A DNA stretch of 5,144 nucleotides from contig CAMWJQ010000311.1 in NCBI GenBank assembly GCA_947174615.1, positions 1 to 5,144 of the forward strand. The letters run 5' to 3'. Positions within the stretch are counted from its first letter, which is position 1; each line of letters begins with the position of its first letter. The notes under the pieces are model-generated. The model made no database searches. It was not told where the DNA came from and saw only the letters and a program-made list of their open reading frames with translations. Shown here piece after piece: positions 1 to 5,144 of the stretch. This DNA comes from an uncultured Lachnospiraceae bacterium (GTDB taxonomy: Bacteria; Bacillota; Clostridia; Lachnospirales; Lachnospiraceae). The translations under genes and the position numbers were made by a program.

Positions 1-39
1 ACATTGGGAGTGAACAGTAACTTATTTTTTTCCTTTCTC

Positions 40-960
40 TTACAGTTGGATGATCTTTCCCTCATCCTTGTCATACAAATATAATGAATAAGAAAGCATT
101 TCTTCTATGCTGACTTGCGTATCATTGATTTCTCTGATCATGTTCTTGATCTCACCACACTCCTCAATATGCTCTGTCGGCAGCAGCAGAAGCTCATGAA
201 TGGAAGATGGTATAATATAAAAACTGCTGCCCATTGCTTCCGCGAAATCCCGAATCAGATTCGGATACAGCATACAGGCGGCGCCCTCCACTCTTCGCTC
301 ATTGCTGAGCACATACATCGGAACACCGTCTGAAAAATCTTCCATGCAGCTGTCATCATCGAACCCATCTGGATTCTCTGCCCTCGTAATTTCTCTCAGC
401 ACTTCAGTTATGCTTCTGATCTCATACTTTTGAATCCGCTGTGTGTTTTCCTTTGCTGCCTGATACAGTTTCCCAATCGAAACATCCCACAGCTTCAGAT
501 GCACATTATGTATCAGTATCGATGCCGTACCGATGTCCTCCTGTGCAACCATACATTGAAAAACAATGGACAAATCCATAAATTCTATATGCGGAATGTC
601 TTCAAGCAGCTCTTTATTTTTCTCTGTATTGATCAGCTTATAGACCACACTGTCCTTCACACGCTCATAATCCAGAAAATACCGCATATCAACGCTCTGG
701 TTGACTTTGTTTCTCTGGTAAGTATCCATCACATCATTTACGACATTGAGCAGCGTTGCCCTGCCCTTTATATATTCCTCATAATAATTATTGAGATAGA
801 TGGTCGGTGAAATATTGCTGTCATCCTGCGTCACTGTAAGCCCCCTCAGCACAACGCCATTGTTTTTCGTGACATCATTGAGCAGCACTTTATAGCAGTC
901 TCCTGTCCTTCTCTCAACTTCTTCTCTCACTAATGTTGTAAAATAGGTAAATTCCATCAT
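40..960 (-). CDS. DUF5688 family protein, function unknown
   Basis: A 306-residue soluble protein with no signal peptide or membrane segment. I recognise the DUF5688 pattern found in Lachnospiraceae and related Clostridia. The N-terminal half includes VLLNDVTKNNGVVLRGLTV (25-43), then SPTIYLNNYYEEY (51-63). The strongest signature is C-terminal: MYVLSNERRVEGAACMLYP (215-233), FAEAMGSSFYIIPSSIHELL (239-258) and NDTQVSIEEMLSYSLYLYD (279-297). No catalytic motif of a known enzyme class is visible. An acidic linker (ENPDGFDDDSCMEDFSDG, 195-212) separates the two halves. ATG at 960 has AAGGAG 8 nt upstream; the next codon is also ATG, and the first is better spaced. It lies 174 nt after efp behind a terminator, so it is probably a separate unit or fed by readthrough. 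No terminator is visible in the 39 bases that follow it. The family name is from memory of the pattern, and function should not be inferred from the neighbours. Confidence 0.85.
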   Translation of the reverse strand: MMEFTYFTTLVREEVERRTGDCYKVLLNDVTKNNGVVLRGLTVTQDDSNISPTIYLNNYYEEYIKGRATLLNVVNDVMDTYQRNKVNQSVDMRYFLDYERVKDSVVYKLINTEKNKELLEDIPHIEFMDLSIVFQCMVAQEDIGTASILIHNVHLKLWDVSIGKLYQAAKENTQRIQKYEIRSITEVLREITRAENPDGFDDDSCMEDFSDGVPMYVLSNERRVEGAACMLYPNLIRDFAEAMGSSFYIIPSSIHELLLLPTEHIEECGEIKNMIREINDTQVSIEEMLSYSLYLYDKDEGKIIQL

Positions 961-1057
961 TGTTCATGCTCCTTTTTCTGATTCTTTTTATCGACAATCC
1001 CCCTCCTCTGTACTTTCTATACGTCCAACTGCGTCTAGCGCGCTTTGCAAAGGACGC
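961..1057 (-). other. Leader region upstream of the DUF5688 gene
   Basis: Between the efp terminator and the DUF5688 start I see no convincing -35/-10 pair. The segment holds the inverted repeats GCGTC (1031-1035)/GACGC (1053-1057) and CGTCC (1022-1026)/GGACG (1052-1056), which share one arm and so exclude each other. It also holds two short palindromes: AGCGCGCT (1037-1044) and CTTTGCAAAG (1043-1052). A ribosome-site-like AGGAGG (1007-1002, minus strand) lies far upstream of the true start. Whether these elements regulate anything is unknown. Confidence 0.4.
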
Positions 1058-1106
1058 AAAAAAGACAATAAGAAAAACATCATAAAATCATTTCTCTCAT
1101 TGTCTT
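1058..1106 (-). terminator. Rho-independent terminator after efp
   Basis: Read on the minus strand, aagacaatgagagaaa (1106-1091) pairs with tttttcttattgtctt (1077-1062) over 16 bp with two G-U pairs. The loop is about 13 nt and the hairpin is followed by a T run (six T in total, two of them in the stem). It begins 28 nt after the efp stop. The stem is AT-rich, so it may be only moderately efficient, but position, pairing and T tract agree. Confidence 0.75.
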
Positions 1107-1134
1107 ATCTCATTCCTGATCCATCTACGATAGA

Positions 1135-1692
1135 TTATACTCTTGACAGATACTCCCCTGTTCTGGTGTCAATCTTAATCACATCATTTGTCTCAACAAA
1201 CAATGGAACATACACTGTCGCACCGGTCTCCACTGTCGCAGGTTTGGTCGCACCGGTAGCCGTATCACCCTTAAAACCTGGCTCTGTGTCTGAGATCGTA
1301 AGCTCTACGAACAAAGGCGGCTCAATCGCAAATACATTGCCGTTGTGTGAGCATACCTTGACCATCTCATTTTCCTTGACAAACTTGAGTGCATCGCCCA
1401 CCTTGTCCGCATTGAGACCAATCTGCTCATAGTTCTCTGTATCCATAAAATAGAATAAATCGCCATCCGCGTACAAGTACTGCATCTCTTTTCTATCGAT
1501 ACGAGCCTGAGGGCACTTCTCTGTCGGTCTGAAAGTTTTCTCCACAACGCCGCCGCTGATAATATTTTTAAGCTTTGTTCTGACAAATGCTGCACCTTTA
1601 CCAGGCTTTACATGCTGAAATTCGATGATCTGATAGATGCTGTTTTCATACTCTATCGTAATACCATTTCTGAAATCTCCTGCTGATATCAT
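1135..1692 (-). CDS. efp: Translation elongation factor P
   Basis: EF-P binds the ribosome near the E site and relieves stalling at polyproline stretches. The protein has 185 residues, the normal length, and shows three beta-barrel domains: an N-terminal KOW-like domain (about 1-62), a central OB domain (about 65-127) and a C-terminal OB domain (about 130-185). The ribosome-facing loop is HVKPGKGAAF, with Lys32 at the tip where post-translational modification occurs in many species; the modification type cannot be inferred because no modifying enzyme is in the window. The signature near the C-terminal domain is present as GDTATGATKPATVETGATVYVP (142-163), and it ends DTRTGEYLSRV. ATG at 1692 has a strong AGGAGG site 10 nt upstream. 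It lies 82 nt after aroQ and is followed by an intrinsic terminator. In many Clostridia aroQ, a pepP-type peptidase and efp lie together; no peptidase is here. Confidence 0.97.
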   Translation of the reverse strand: MISAGDFRNGITIEYENSIYQIIEFQHVKPGKGAAFVRTKLKNIISGGVVEKTFRPTEKCPQARIDRKEMQYLYADGDLFYFMDTENYEQIGLNADKVGDALKFVKENEMVKVCSHNGNVFAIEPPLFVELTISDTEPGFKGDTATGATKPATVETGATVYVPLFVETNDVIKIDTRTGEYLSRV

Positions 1693-1742
1693 AAAAACTA
1701 TTCCTCCTAATATTCACTTTTCACGTTTACAATCCGCTAACC

Positions 1743-1771
1743 ATTTTATAACAATTTCAGCAAAAATTCAA
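1743..1771 (-). promoter_or_regulatory. Possible sigma-A-type promoter for efp
   Basis: In the 82-nt AT-rich gap after aroQ the minus strand shows TTGAAT (1771-1766), a 17-nt spacer and TAAAAT (1748-1743). Transcription would begin near 1736, leaving an untranslated leader of about 44 nt before the efp ATG. The hexamers are imperfect matches to consensus in an AT-rich background, so this is tentative. It would let efp be expressed separately from the aro cluster. Confidence 0.35.
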
Positions 1772-1774
1772 CTA

Positions 1775-2212
1775 TTATTTTTGACATTTCACAAGAACAA
1801 AGTCAATCGCCATCATATAACCATCTAAACCCTGCCCGTAAATCTGGTGGTCGCACACCTCTTTTGTGACAGAAATACGCCGAAAATCCTCCCTCTTTGT
1901 GATGTCTGAAATGTGAATTTCCACTTTGGGGACTGTGATGCTGGCGAGCGCGTCGCGAATCGCATACGAGTAGTGCGTAAATGCCCCCGGATTGATGACA
2001 ATTCCCTCTGTACCATCATAATAAGATTCCTGTATCCTGTCTATGATAGCACCCTCATGATTGGACTGAAAACATTCAATCTCACAGCCTGACGCGGATG
2101 CCTTCTTCTGTATCATATCCACAAGAGCCTGATAGTCCTGCGTTCCGTAAATTCCCTTTTCTCTGATTCCGAGAAAATTCAAATTGGGTCCATTGATCAC
2201 TAATAGTTTCAT
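1775..2212 (-). CDS. aroQ: 3-Dehydroquinate dehydratase, type II
   Basis: This 145-residue enzyme dehydrates 3-dehydroquinate to 3-dehydroshikimate by the type II (enolate, non-Schiff-base) mechanism. Members of the family usually form dodecamers. Motifs are INGPNLNFLGIRE (6-18, with N12), catalytic Tyr22 in GIYG, FQSNHEG (48-54), INPGAFTHYSYAIRDA (73-88, with N74 and H80) and VEIHISDI (97-104, with E98 and H100). The region FRRIS (110-114) has Ile where most type II enzymes have His in the R-x-H-S motif; the nearby GQGLDGY is normal. The start is fixed by the ATGA overlap with aroK, and the gene ends with tandem stops TAA TAG (1777-1772). It supplies the substrate of AroE encoded two genes upstream, so the cluster holds steps three to five of the pathway. 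Confidence 0.96.
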   Translation of the reverse strand: MKLLVINGPNLNFLGIREKGIYGTQDYQALVDMIQKKASASGCEIECFQSNHEGAIIDRIQESYYDGTEGIVINPGAFTHYSYAIRDALASITVPKVEIHISDITKREDFRRISVTKEVCDHQIYGQGLDGYMMAIDFVLVKCQK

Positions 2213-2742
2213 ATTTTATCCCCCTGCTCAATTTGATCTGCTGCTTTCACGCACTGTTCTGCTGCCTCAGACTGCCGCAGCTTATTGACATCGACAATCA
2301 GCATCGCGCCCTCCTCATACACGGGTTCACGCGCTGCAAGCATTTCTTCAATCCGTTTCATGGGGTCTTCGCACTGTAACAGAGGTCTGGCAGTGTCTCC
2401 TTTGATTCTATCATAAATCGTAGCCGGACTGGCTTTCAGATACACAACCTTGCCAAGTTTTGATAAGAGCTGTCTGTTCTCCTCACGCAGAGGCATCCCT
2501 CCGCCAGTTGATATAACCATATGTTCTCTTTTTTCGACTACCAACTGCCTTAACAGCGCTGTCTCTAAATCTCGAAACATCTGTTCTCCGTCCGTGGCAA
2601 AGATTTCCTTGATGCTTCTTTGCTGCTGTTCCACGATCATCTCATCTGTATCAACAAATGTGTAATTCTTTAACTTGGCGATATTTTTTCCAACTGTTGT
2701 CTTACCGCTTCCCATATATCCTATCAGAATAATATTTTCCAT
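2209..2742 (-). CDS. aroK: Shikimate kinase
   Basis: This 177-residue cytoplasmic P-loop kinase transfers phosphate from ATP to the 3-hydroxyl of shikimate. Motifs are Walker A GYMGSGKT (8-15), the shikimate-binding DTD (31-33), R57 in FRDLE, the GGG substrate loop in STGGGMPLR (78-86), the lid arginine R119 in DTARP, and the adenine-site AREPVYEE (137-144). Length and motif order match bacterial AroK/AroL. A C-terminal stretch of about 25 residues (LRQSEAAEQCVKAADQIEQG) looks helical and is less conserved. The start at 2742 is supported by AGAGGA 5 nt upstream. It follows aroE by 41 nt and overlaps aroQ by 4 nt (ATGA, 2212-2209), which suggests coupled translation. No promoter of its own is evident, so it is probably co-transcribed with yqeG and aroE. 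Confidence 0.96.
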   Translation of the reverse strand: MENIILIGYMGSGKTTVGKNIAKLKNYTFVDTDEMIVEQQQRSIKEIFATDGEQMFRDLETALLRQLVVEKREHMVISTGGGMPLREENRQLLSKLGKVVYLKASPATIYDRIKGDTARPLLQCEDPMKRIEEMLAAREPVYEEGAMLIVDVNKLRQSEAAEQCVKAADQIEQGDKI

Positions 2743-2783
2743 AAGTATCCTCTTGCAAGTCCTTCTTATAATTGTAATCCTGT

Positions 2784-3671
2784 TTACACCAATAATCTGT
2801 CTTTTAAGATCTGATACACTTTATCTGTGTTTTCCTTCTTCACTCTACTGCCTGTCCATAATTCAAAGGCTTCGACTCCCTGATATAACAGCATCTTAAG
2901 CCCATTAAAAGCTGTGCCGCCGTTTGCAGTGACAAGCTTCATAAACTTCGTCTCCCACGGTGTATAAATCAGGTCATATCCAAATTTCACATAATGATAA
3001 AAATCGCCGTCCTCCAGGACAGCTTCCTCTGACTTTGGCGCAAGACCTACGCTGGTGCACTGTATTACAACATATCTGTTCTCCCTCCCTGTCAGAAGTT
3101 TTGGATACTCATCGAGCGCCATCGCCGACACACAATCTTTCCCATGAACACCGTTGACCATTGCAGCGACTTCCTGTGCCTTTGCGGCATTTCGATTCAG
3201 AAGATACACTTTTTTCGCGCCGTTTTCCGCACACATATATGCAACCGCGCGCCCTACACCGCCTGCTCCAAGCAGAATGACTTCCTCCTCTTTGATAGAA
3301 ATTCCATCCTCATTCATGGCACGCCACAGTCCGCTCAGATCTGTGTTGTACCCCGCAAAGCCTGATCCTTTGTCATATTCGCCGCGCACAAGTGTGTTTA
3401 CCGACCCCACTGCCTTTGCAGTCCGGTCAATTTCTGCCAGAAAAGGAATCACCGCGTTTTTGTATGGCACAGTGACATTCATACCACAGATCTTCAAGCC
3501 ATACGCACCCTTTATGGCTGCCTCAAGCTGTCCCTCTGTCACATGAAACGGAACATAAACCATGTCAATGCCATAGGCATCCGCCAATGTACCGTGTATG
3601 AGCGGTGACAGTGTATGCTCCACCGGATTTCCTATGATTCCATAAACTTTTGTTTTTCCGTTAATCTCCAT
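2784..3671 (-). CDS. aroE: Shikimate dehydrogenase (NADP+)
   Basis: AroE reversibly reduces 3-dehydroshikimate to shikimate with NADPH, the fourth step of the chorismate pathway, in the cytoplasm. With the start at 3671 the protein has 295 residues, slightly longer than the usual 270-290. Substrate-domain motifs are NPVEHTLSPLIH (15-26, with the shikimate-binding Ser residues), NVTVPYK (65-71, catalytic K71) and NTDLSG (109-114, catalytic D111). The Rossmann domain has GAGGVGRA (135-142) followed by NRN (159-161). The C-terminal part GGTAFNGLKMLLYQGVEAFELWTG carries the usual NG..ML..Q...F..W.G pattern. An upstream in-frame ATG at 3686 is also possible, as both have a purine-rich site 7 nt upstream. 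I prefer 3671 because its GGAGAG is stronger and MEINGKTKVYGIIGNP matches family N-termini. The frame remains open to an ATG at 3749, but that start would overlap yqeG by 53 nt. It is followed 41 nt later by aroK. Confidence 0.95.
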   Translation of the reverse strand: MEINGKTKVYGIIGNPVEHTLSPLIHGTLADAYGIDMVYVPFHVTEGQLEAAIKGAYGLKICGMNVTVPYKNAVIPFLAEIDRTAKAVGSVNTLVRGEYDKGSGFAGYNTDLSGLWRAMNEDGISIKEEEVILLGAGGVGRAVAYMCAENGAKKVYLLNRNAAKAQEVAAMVNGVHGKDCVSAMALDEYPKLLTGRENRYVVIQCTSVGLAPKSEEAVLEDGDFYHYVKFGYDLIYTPWETKFMKLVTANGGTAFNGLKMLLYQGVEAFELWTGSRVKKENTDKVYQILKDRLLV

Positions 3672-3698
3672 CTGTATTCTCTCCATCCGTATTCTCTC
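3669..3698 (-). repeat. 15-nt tandem duplication at the yqeG-aroE junction
   Basis: Two adjacent 15-nt units read on the minus strand as gagagaatacggatg (3698-3684) and gagagaatacagatg (3683-3669), differing at one base. Each unit contains a ribosome-site-like GAGAG and ends in an in-frame ATG. In the longer aroE reading frame this encodes ERIRM-ERIQM. The first unit overlaps the yqeG stop codon (TGA, 3699-3697). Confidence 0.85.
3679..3684 (-). promoter_or_regulatory. Ribosome binding site deciding the aroE start
   Basis: GGAGAG lies 7 nt before the ATG at 3671. A related GAGAG (3698-3694) lies 7 nt before the alternative ATG at 3686. The second copy arose with the local 15-nt tandem duplication, so either or both ATGs could be used. 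Confidence 0.5.
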
Positions 3699-4203
3699 AT
3701 TTTTGTTTACGCTTATACCTGTGATAGCCAGCCAGCACAATTTTTTCAAGATAACGCTTTAATACGATCTGTATTTCCTCCTTGGGGTGGATTGGTTTGA
3801 CCAGAATCGAGTATATTCCCGCCTTATTTGCTCCCCAGATATCAGTAAAAATCTGGTCTCCCACAAACAGGGTATTTTTCTCGTCCGTCTGCATATTTTT
3901 CATTGCCTGTCTATACTTTGCAGGATTTGGTTTTCCTGCCTTATATATATAAGGCGCACCCACTGCATCACAGAACATTTTCACGCGCGGTTCTTTATTG
4001 TTCGAGAGCATCGTGACCTTATAACCGATCGATTTCAGACGCTTAAACAGTGCGATTGCGCGCTTATCTGCCGGAAGTCCATGCGGCACCAGCGTGTTGT
4101 CTATATCAAAAATAATCCCCCTGTATCCCTGTTGATACATTTTCTCAAAGTCGATCAAATACGTAGAATCCAGATATTCTTTGGGATAAAAACATTGCAG
4201 CAT
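3697..4203 (-). CDS. yqeG: YqeG family HAD IIIA-type phosphatase
   Basis: This 168-residue soluble HAD-superfamily phosphatase has motif I DIDNTL (33-38; nucleophile D33, general acid/base D35), motif II with S67 in LSNN, motif III K91 in GKP, and motif IV GDQIFTDIWGAN (115-126; D116 and D121). There is no large cap domain. The N-terminal CFYPKEYLDSTYLID segment is typical of YqeG. Established relatives include yeast Gep4 and plant PGPP1, which dephosphorylate phosphatidylglycerophosphate, so a role in phosphatidylglycerol synthesis is possible but not shown for this protein. The basic C-terminus (HRYKRKQK) could favour membrane contact, which is inference. ATG at 4203 is preceded by GAGGAG with 8 nt spacing. 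It begins 33 nt after the ABC gene and ends 25 nt before the preferred aroE start. In Bacillus subtilis yqeG also lies near the shikimate dehydrogenase gene, with yqeH between; yqeH is absent here. Confidence 0.9.
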   Translation of the reverse strand: MLQCFYPKEYLDSTYLIDFEKMYQQGYRGIIFDIDNTLVPHGLPADKRAIALFKRLKSIGYKVTMLSNNKEPRVKMFCDAVGAPYIYKAGKPNPAKYRQAMKNMQTDEKNTLFVGDQIFTDIWGANKAGIYSILVKPIHPKEEIQIVLKRYLEKIVLAGYHRYKRKQK

Positions 4204-4236
4204 TTCCTTGTCTCCTCAAAACTGATCATTGTTCTC

Positions 4237-4977
4237 TCACAGATTCGCCGCCTCAAGCAGCAGCCGGGTGTAATCGTTTGACGGGTTTTGATAAACCTCC
4301 TCAACCTTTCCATGTTCGAGAATCTCCCCGCTTTTCATAATGAGCACCCTGTCGCACATCTGATAGACGACGCGCAGATCGTGTGAAATAAAAAGGATCG
4401 AAATCCCAAGCTCCTTATGAAGCTTTAGTAAAAGCCGGATAATCTGCGCCTGTATTGTCACGTCCAGCGCAGACACCGGCTCATCTGCAATCAGAAAATC
4501 CGTATCACACAAAAGCGCCGCCGCGATCGCGACACGCTGACGCTGCCCGCCAGAAAGTTCTGCGGGATAGTGCTCCTTCAGCTTTACATCAAGCCCTACC
4601 CGCTCAAGCATCTTATCAACCTTTGCAGTCCGCTCATCCCTTGCCAGTTTCGCCGTTCCTTTTTTCATGCGCAGCGGTTCCTCCAATATCCATCCTATTT
4701 TCTTGGACGGATTGAGCGCACTGTACGGGTCCTGAAAGACCATCTGCGGATTCGGGCAGTCCAGCGAAATCTCGCCGTCATACTGTTTCTGCATCCCAAG
4801 AATCGCCTTTGCCAGTGATGTTTTCCCGCAGCCGCTCTCACCGACAAGACCTAAGATTTCGCCCCTTTTCATCTCAAAACTGACATCTTTTAATACATGC
4901 TGCATGTTTTTTCCCGCTCTATCGCGGAAACTTTTATAATACACGTTTAATTTCTCAATCCTTAATATTGTTTCCAT
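4237..4977 (-). CDS. Peptide/nickel-type ABC transporter ATP-binding protein (OppF/DppF/NikE-like)
   Basis: This 246-residue cytoplasmic ATPase should power an importer of the oligopeptide/dipeptide/nickel group, pairing with the ATPase encoded just upstream. Visible motifs, in order, are Walker A GESGCGKT (46-53), Q-loop VFQDP with Q82, signature LSGGQRQR (141-148), Walker B FLIADEP (161-167), D-loop SALD (169-172) and H-loop H199. After the core it has the family tail NPSNDYTRLLLEA but stops there. It is therefore shorter than typical OppF/DppF (about 320 residues) and closer to NikD/NikE length. The ATG at 4977 is chosen because AGAGG lies 5 nt upstream and METILRIEKL is a normal N-terminus for the family. 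A longer open frame reaching 5130 overlaps the coding tail of the previous gene and is not real. Substrate cannot be told: permease and binding-protein genes are outside the window. All catalytic residues are present. Confidence 0.93.
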   Translation of the reverse strand: METILRIEKLNVYYKSFRDRAGKNMQHVLKDVSFEMKRGEILGLVGESGCGKTSLAKAILGMQKQYDGEISLDCPNPQMVFQDPYSALNPSKKIGWILEEPLRMKKGTAKLARDERTAKVDKMLERVGLDVKLKEHYPAELSGGQRQRVAIAAALLCDTDFLIADEPVSALDVTIQAQIIRLLLKLHKELGISILFISHDLRVVYQMCDRVLIMKSGEILEHGKVEEVYQNPSNDYTRLLLEAANL

Positions 4978-4994
4978 GACACCCTCTGTAATCG

Positions 4995-5144
4995 TCACAC
5001 CAGTTTTTCTAATTTCGGTATAGCGCTGATTAACGTTTTCGTGTACTCCTCTCTCGGACAATATAAAATCTCTTATGTCCTGCCCGTCTACACCATATCG
5101 CCGTTCTGCATCACGATAACCCTGTCGCACAGACGTTTCACCAG
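4995..5144 (-). pseudogene. 3' end of OppD/DppD-type ABC ATPase with two in-frame stops (partial)
   Basis: The gene enters from the right edge. In the frame starting at 5144 the peptide LCDRVIVMQNGDMV is the strand after the H-loop of a peptide/nickel-type ABC ATPase. It is broken by TAG (5090-5088), then after four codons by TAA (5075-5073). The same frame then gives EILYCPREEYTKTL and the ending SAIPKLEKLV, closed by TGA (4997-4995), 17 nt before the next gene. The tail aligns with the C-terminus of the downstream paralogue (CDRVLIMKSGEILEHGKVEEVY...DYTRLLLEA), and both stops sit on Glu codons there (GAA and GAG). The simplest reading is GAG to TAG and GAA to TAA. The protein would probably end at the TAG and lose about 31 residues that follow most of the nucleotide-binding domain. 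It could be a recent pseudogene, a tolerated truncation, readthrough or a sequence error. The 5' part is outside the window, so the state of the whole gene is unknown. Confidence 0.8.

Noticed and set aside
9..26. Imperfect inverted repeat agtgaacagtaact after the DUF5688 gene, considered as a terminator
   Set aside because: Pairing is too short and interrupted, and no T run follows in the minus-strand direction within the window.
2743..2783. Near-palindrome TTATAATTGTAA between aroE and aroK as an operator
   Set aside because: It is AT-rich with a mismatch and no second copy elsewhere in the window, so chance is likely.
3154..3546. Plus-strand open frame of 130 codons opposite aroE
   Set aside because: It is an antisense shadow of aroE with low-complexity composition and no recognisable domain. 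The other plus-strand open frames in the window are of the same kind.
3687..3749. aroE starting at the upstream ATG 3749
   Set aside because: This start would overlap yqeG by 53 nt, adds a sequence foreign to AroE N-termini, and is less well supported than the ATGs at 3686 or 3671.
4204..4236. Promoter between the ABC ATPase and yqeG
   Set aside because: The 33-nt gap is mostly ribosome-binding region, and no -35/-10 pair is visible in it.
4978..5130. N-terminal extension of the OppF-like ATPase by 51 residues
   Set aside because: It overlaps, in another frame, the recognisable C-terminal coding sequence of the preceding ATPase. The extension has no family similarity, and a good ribosome site precedes the ATG at 4977.

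Overview
The whole window is read on the minus strand, so gene order runs from high to low coordinates. Protein similarity, AT-rich gaps, strong purine-rich ribosome sites and a DUF5688-type protein suggest a Clostridia genome, most likely Lachnospiraceae. That placement is inference from family resemblance and no search was run.

Upstream block (5144 to 4237): the 3' end of one peptide/nickel-type ABC transporter ATPase (OppD/DppD-like) is followed by a complete second ATPase (OppF/DppF-like). The first carries two in-frame stop codons in an otherwise well-preserved C-terminal tail. Both stops fall at positions that are Glu in the neighbouring paralogue. This is the most unusual thing in the window.

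Middle block (4203 to 1775): a tight cluster yqeG (HAD phosphatase), aroE, aroK and aroQ, with gaps of about 25 and 41 nt and one 4-nt ATGA overlap. AroQ, AroE and AroK catalyse three consecutive shikimate-pathway steps: 3-dehydroquinate to 3-dehydroshikimate, to shikimate, to shikimate-3-phosphate. The yqeG-aroE junction holds a 15-nt tandem duplication that gives aroE two candidate start sites.

Downstream block (1774 to 40): efp (elongation factor P) lies 82 nt after aroQ, behind a possible promoter, and ends at a clear intrinsic terminator. A 174-nt gap with possible alternative RNA pairings and an unused ribosome-binding-like motif separates it from a 306-residue DUF5688 family protein of unknown function. 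I see no RNA gene, insertion sequence, CRISPR array or phage feature. Apart from the double-stop ATPase, the region reads as ordinary core chromosome.
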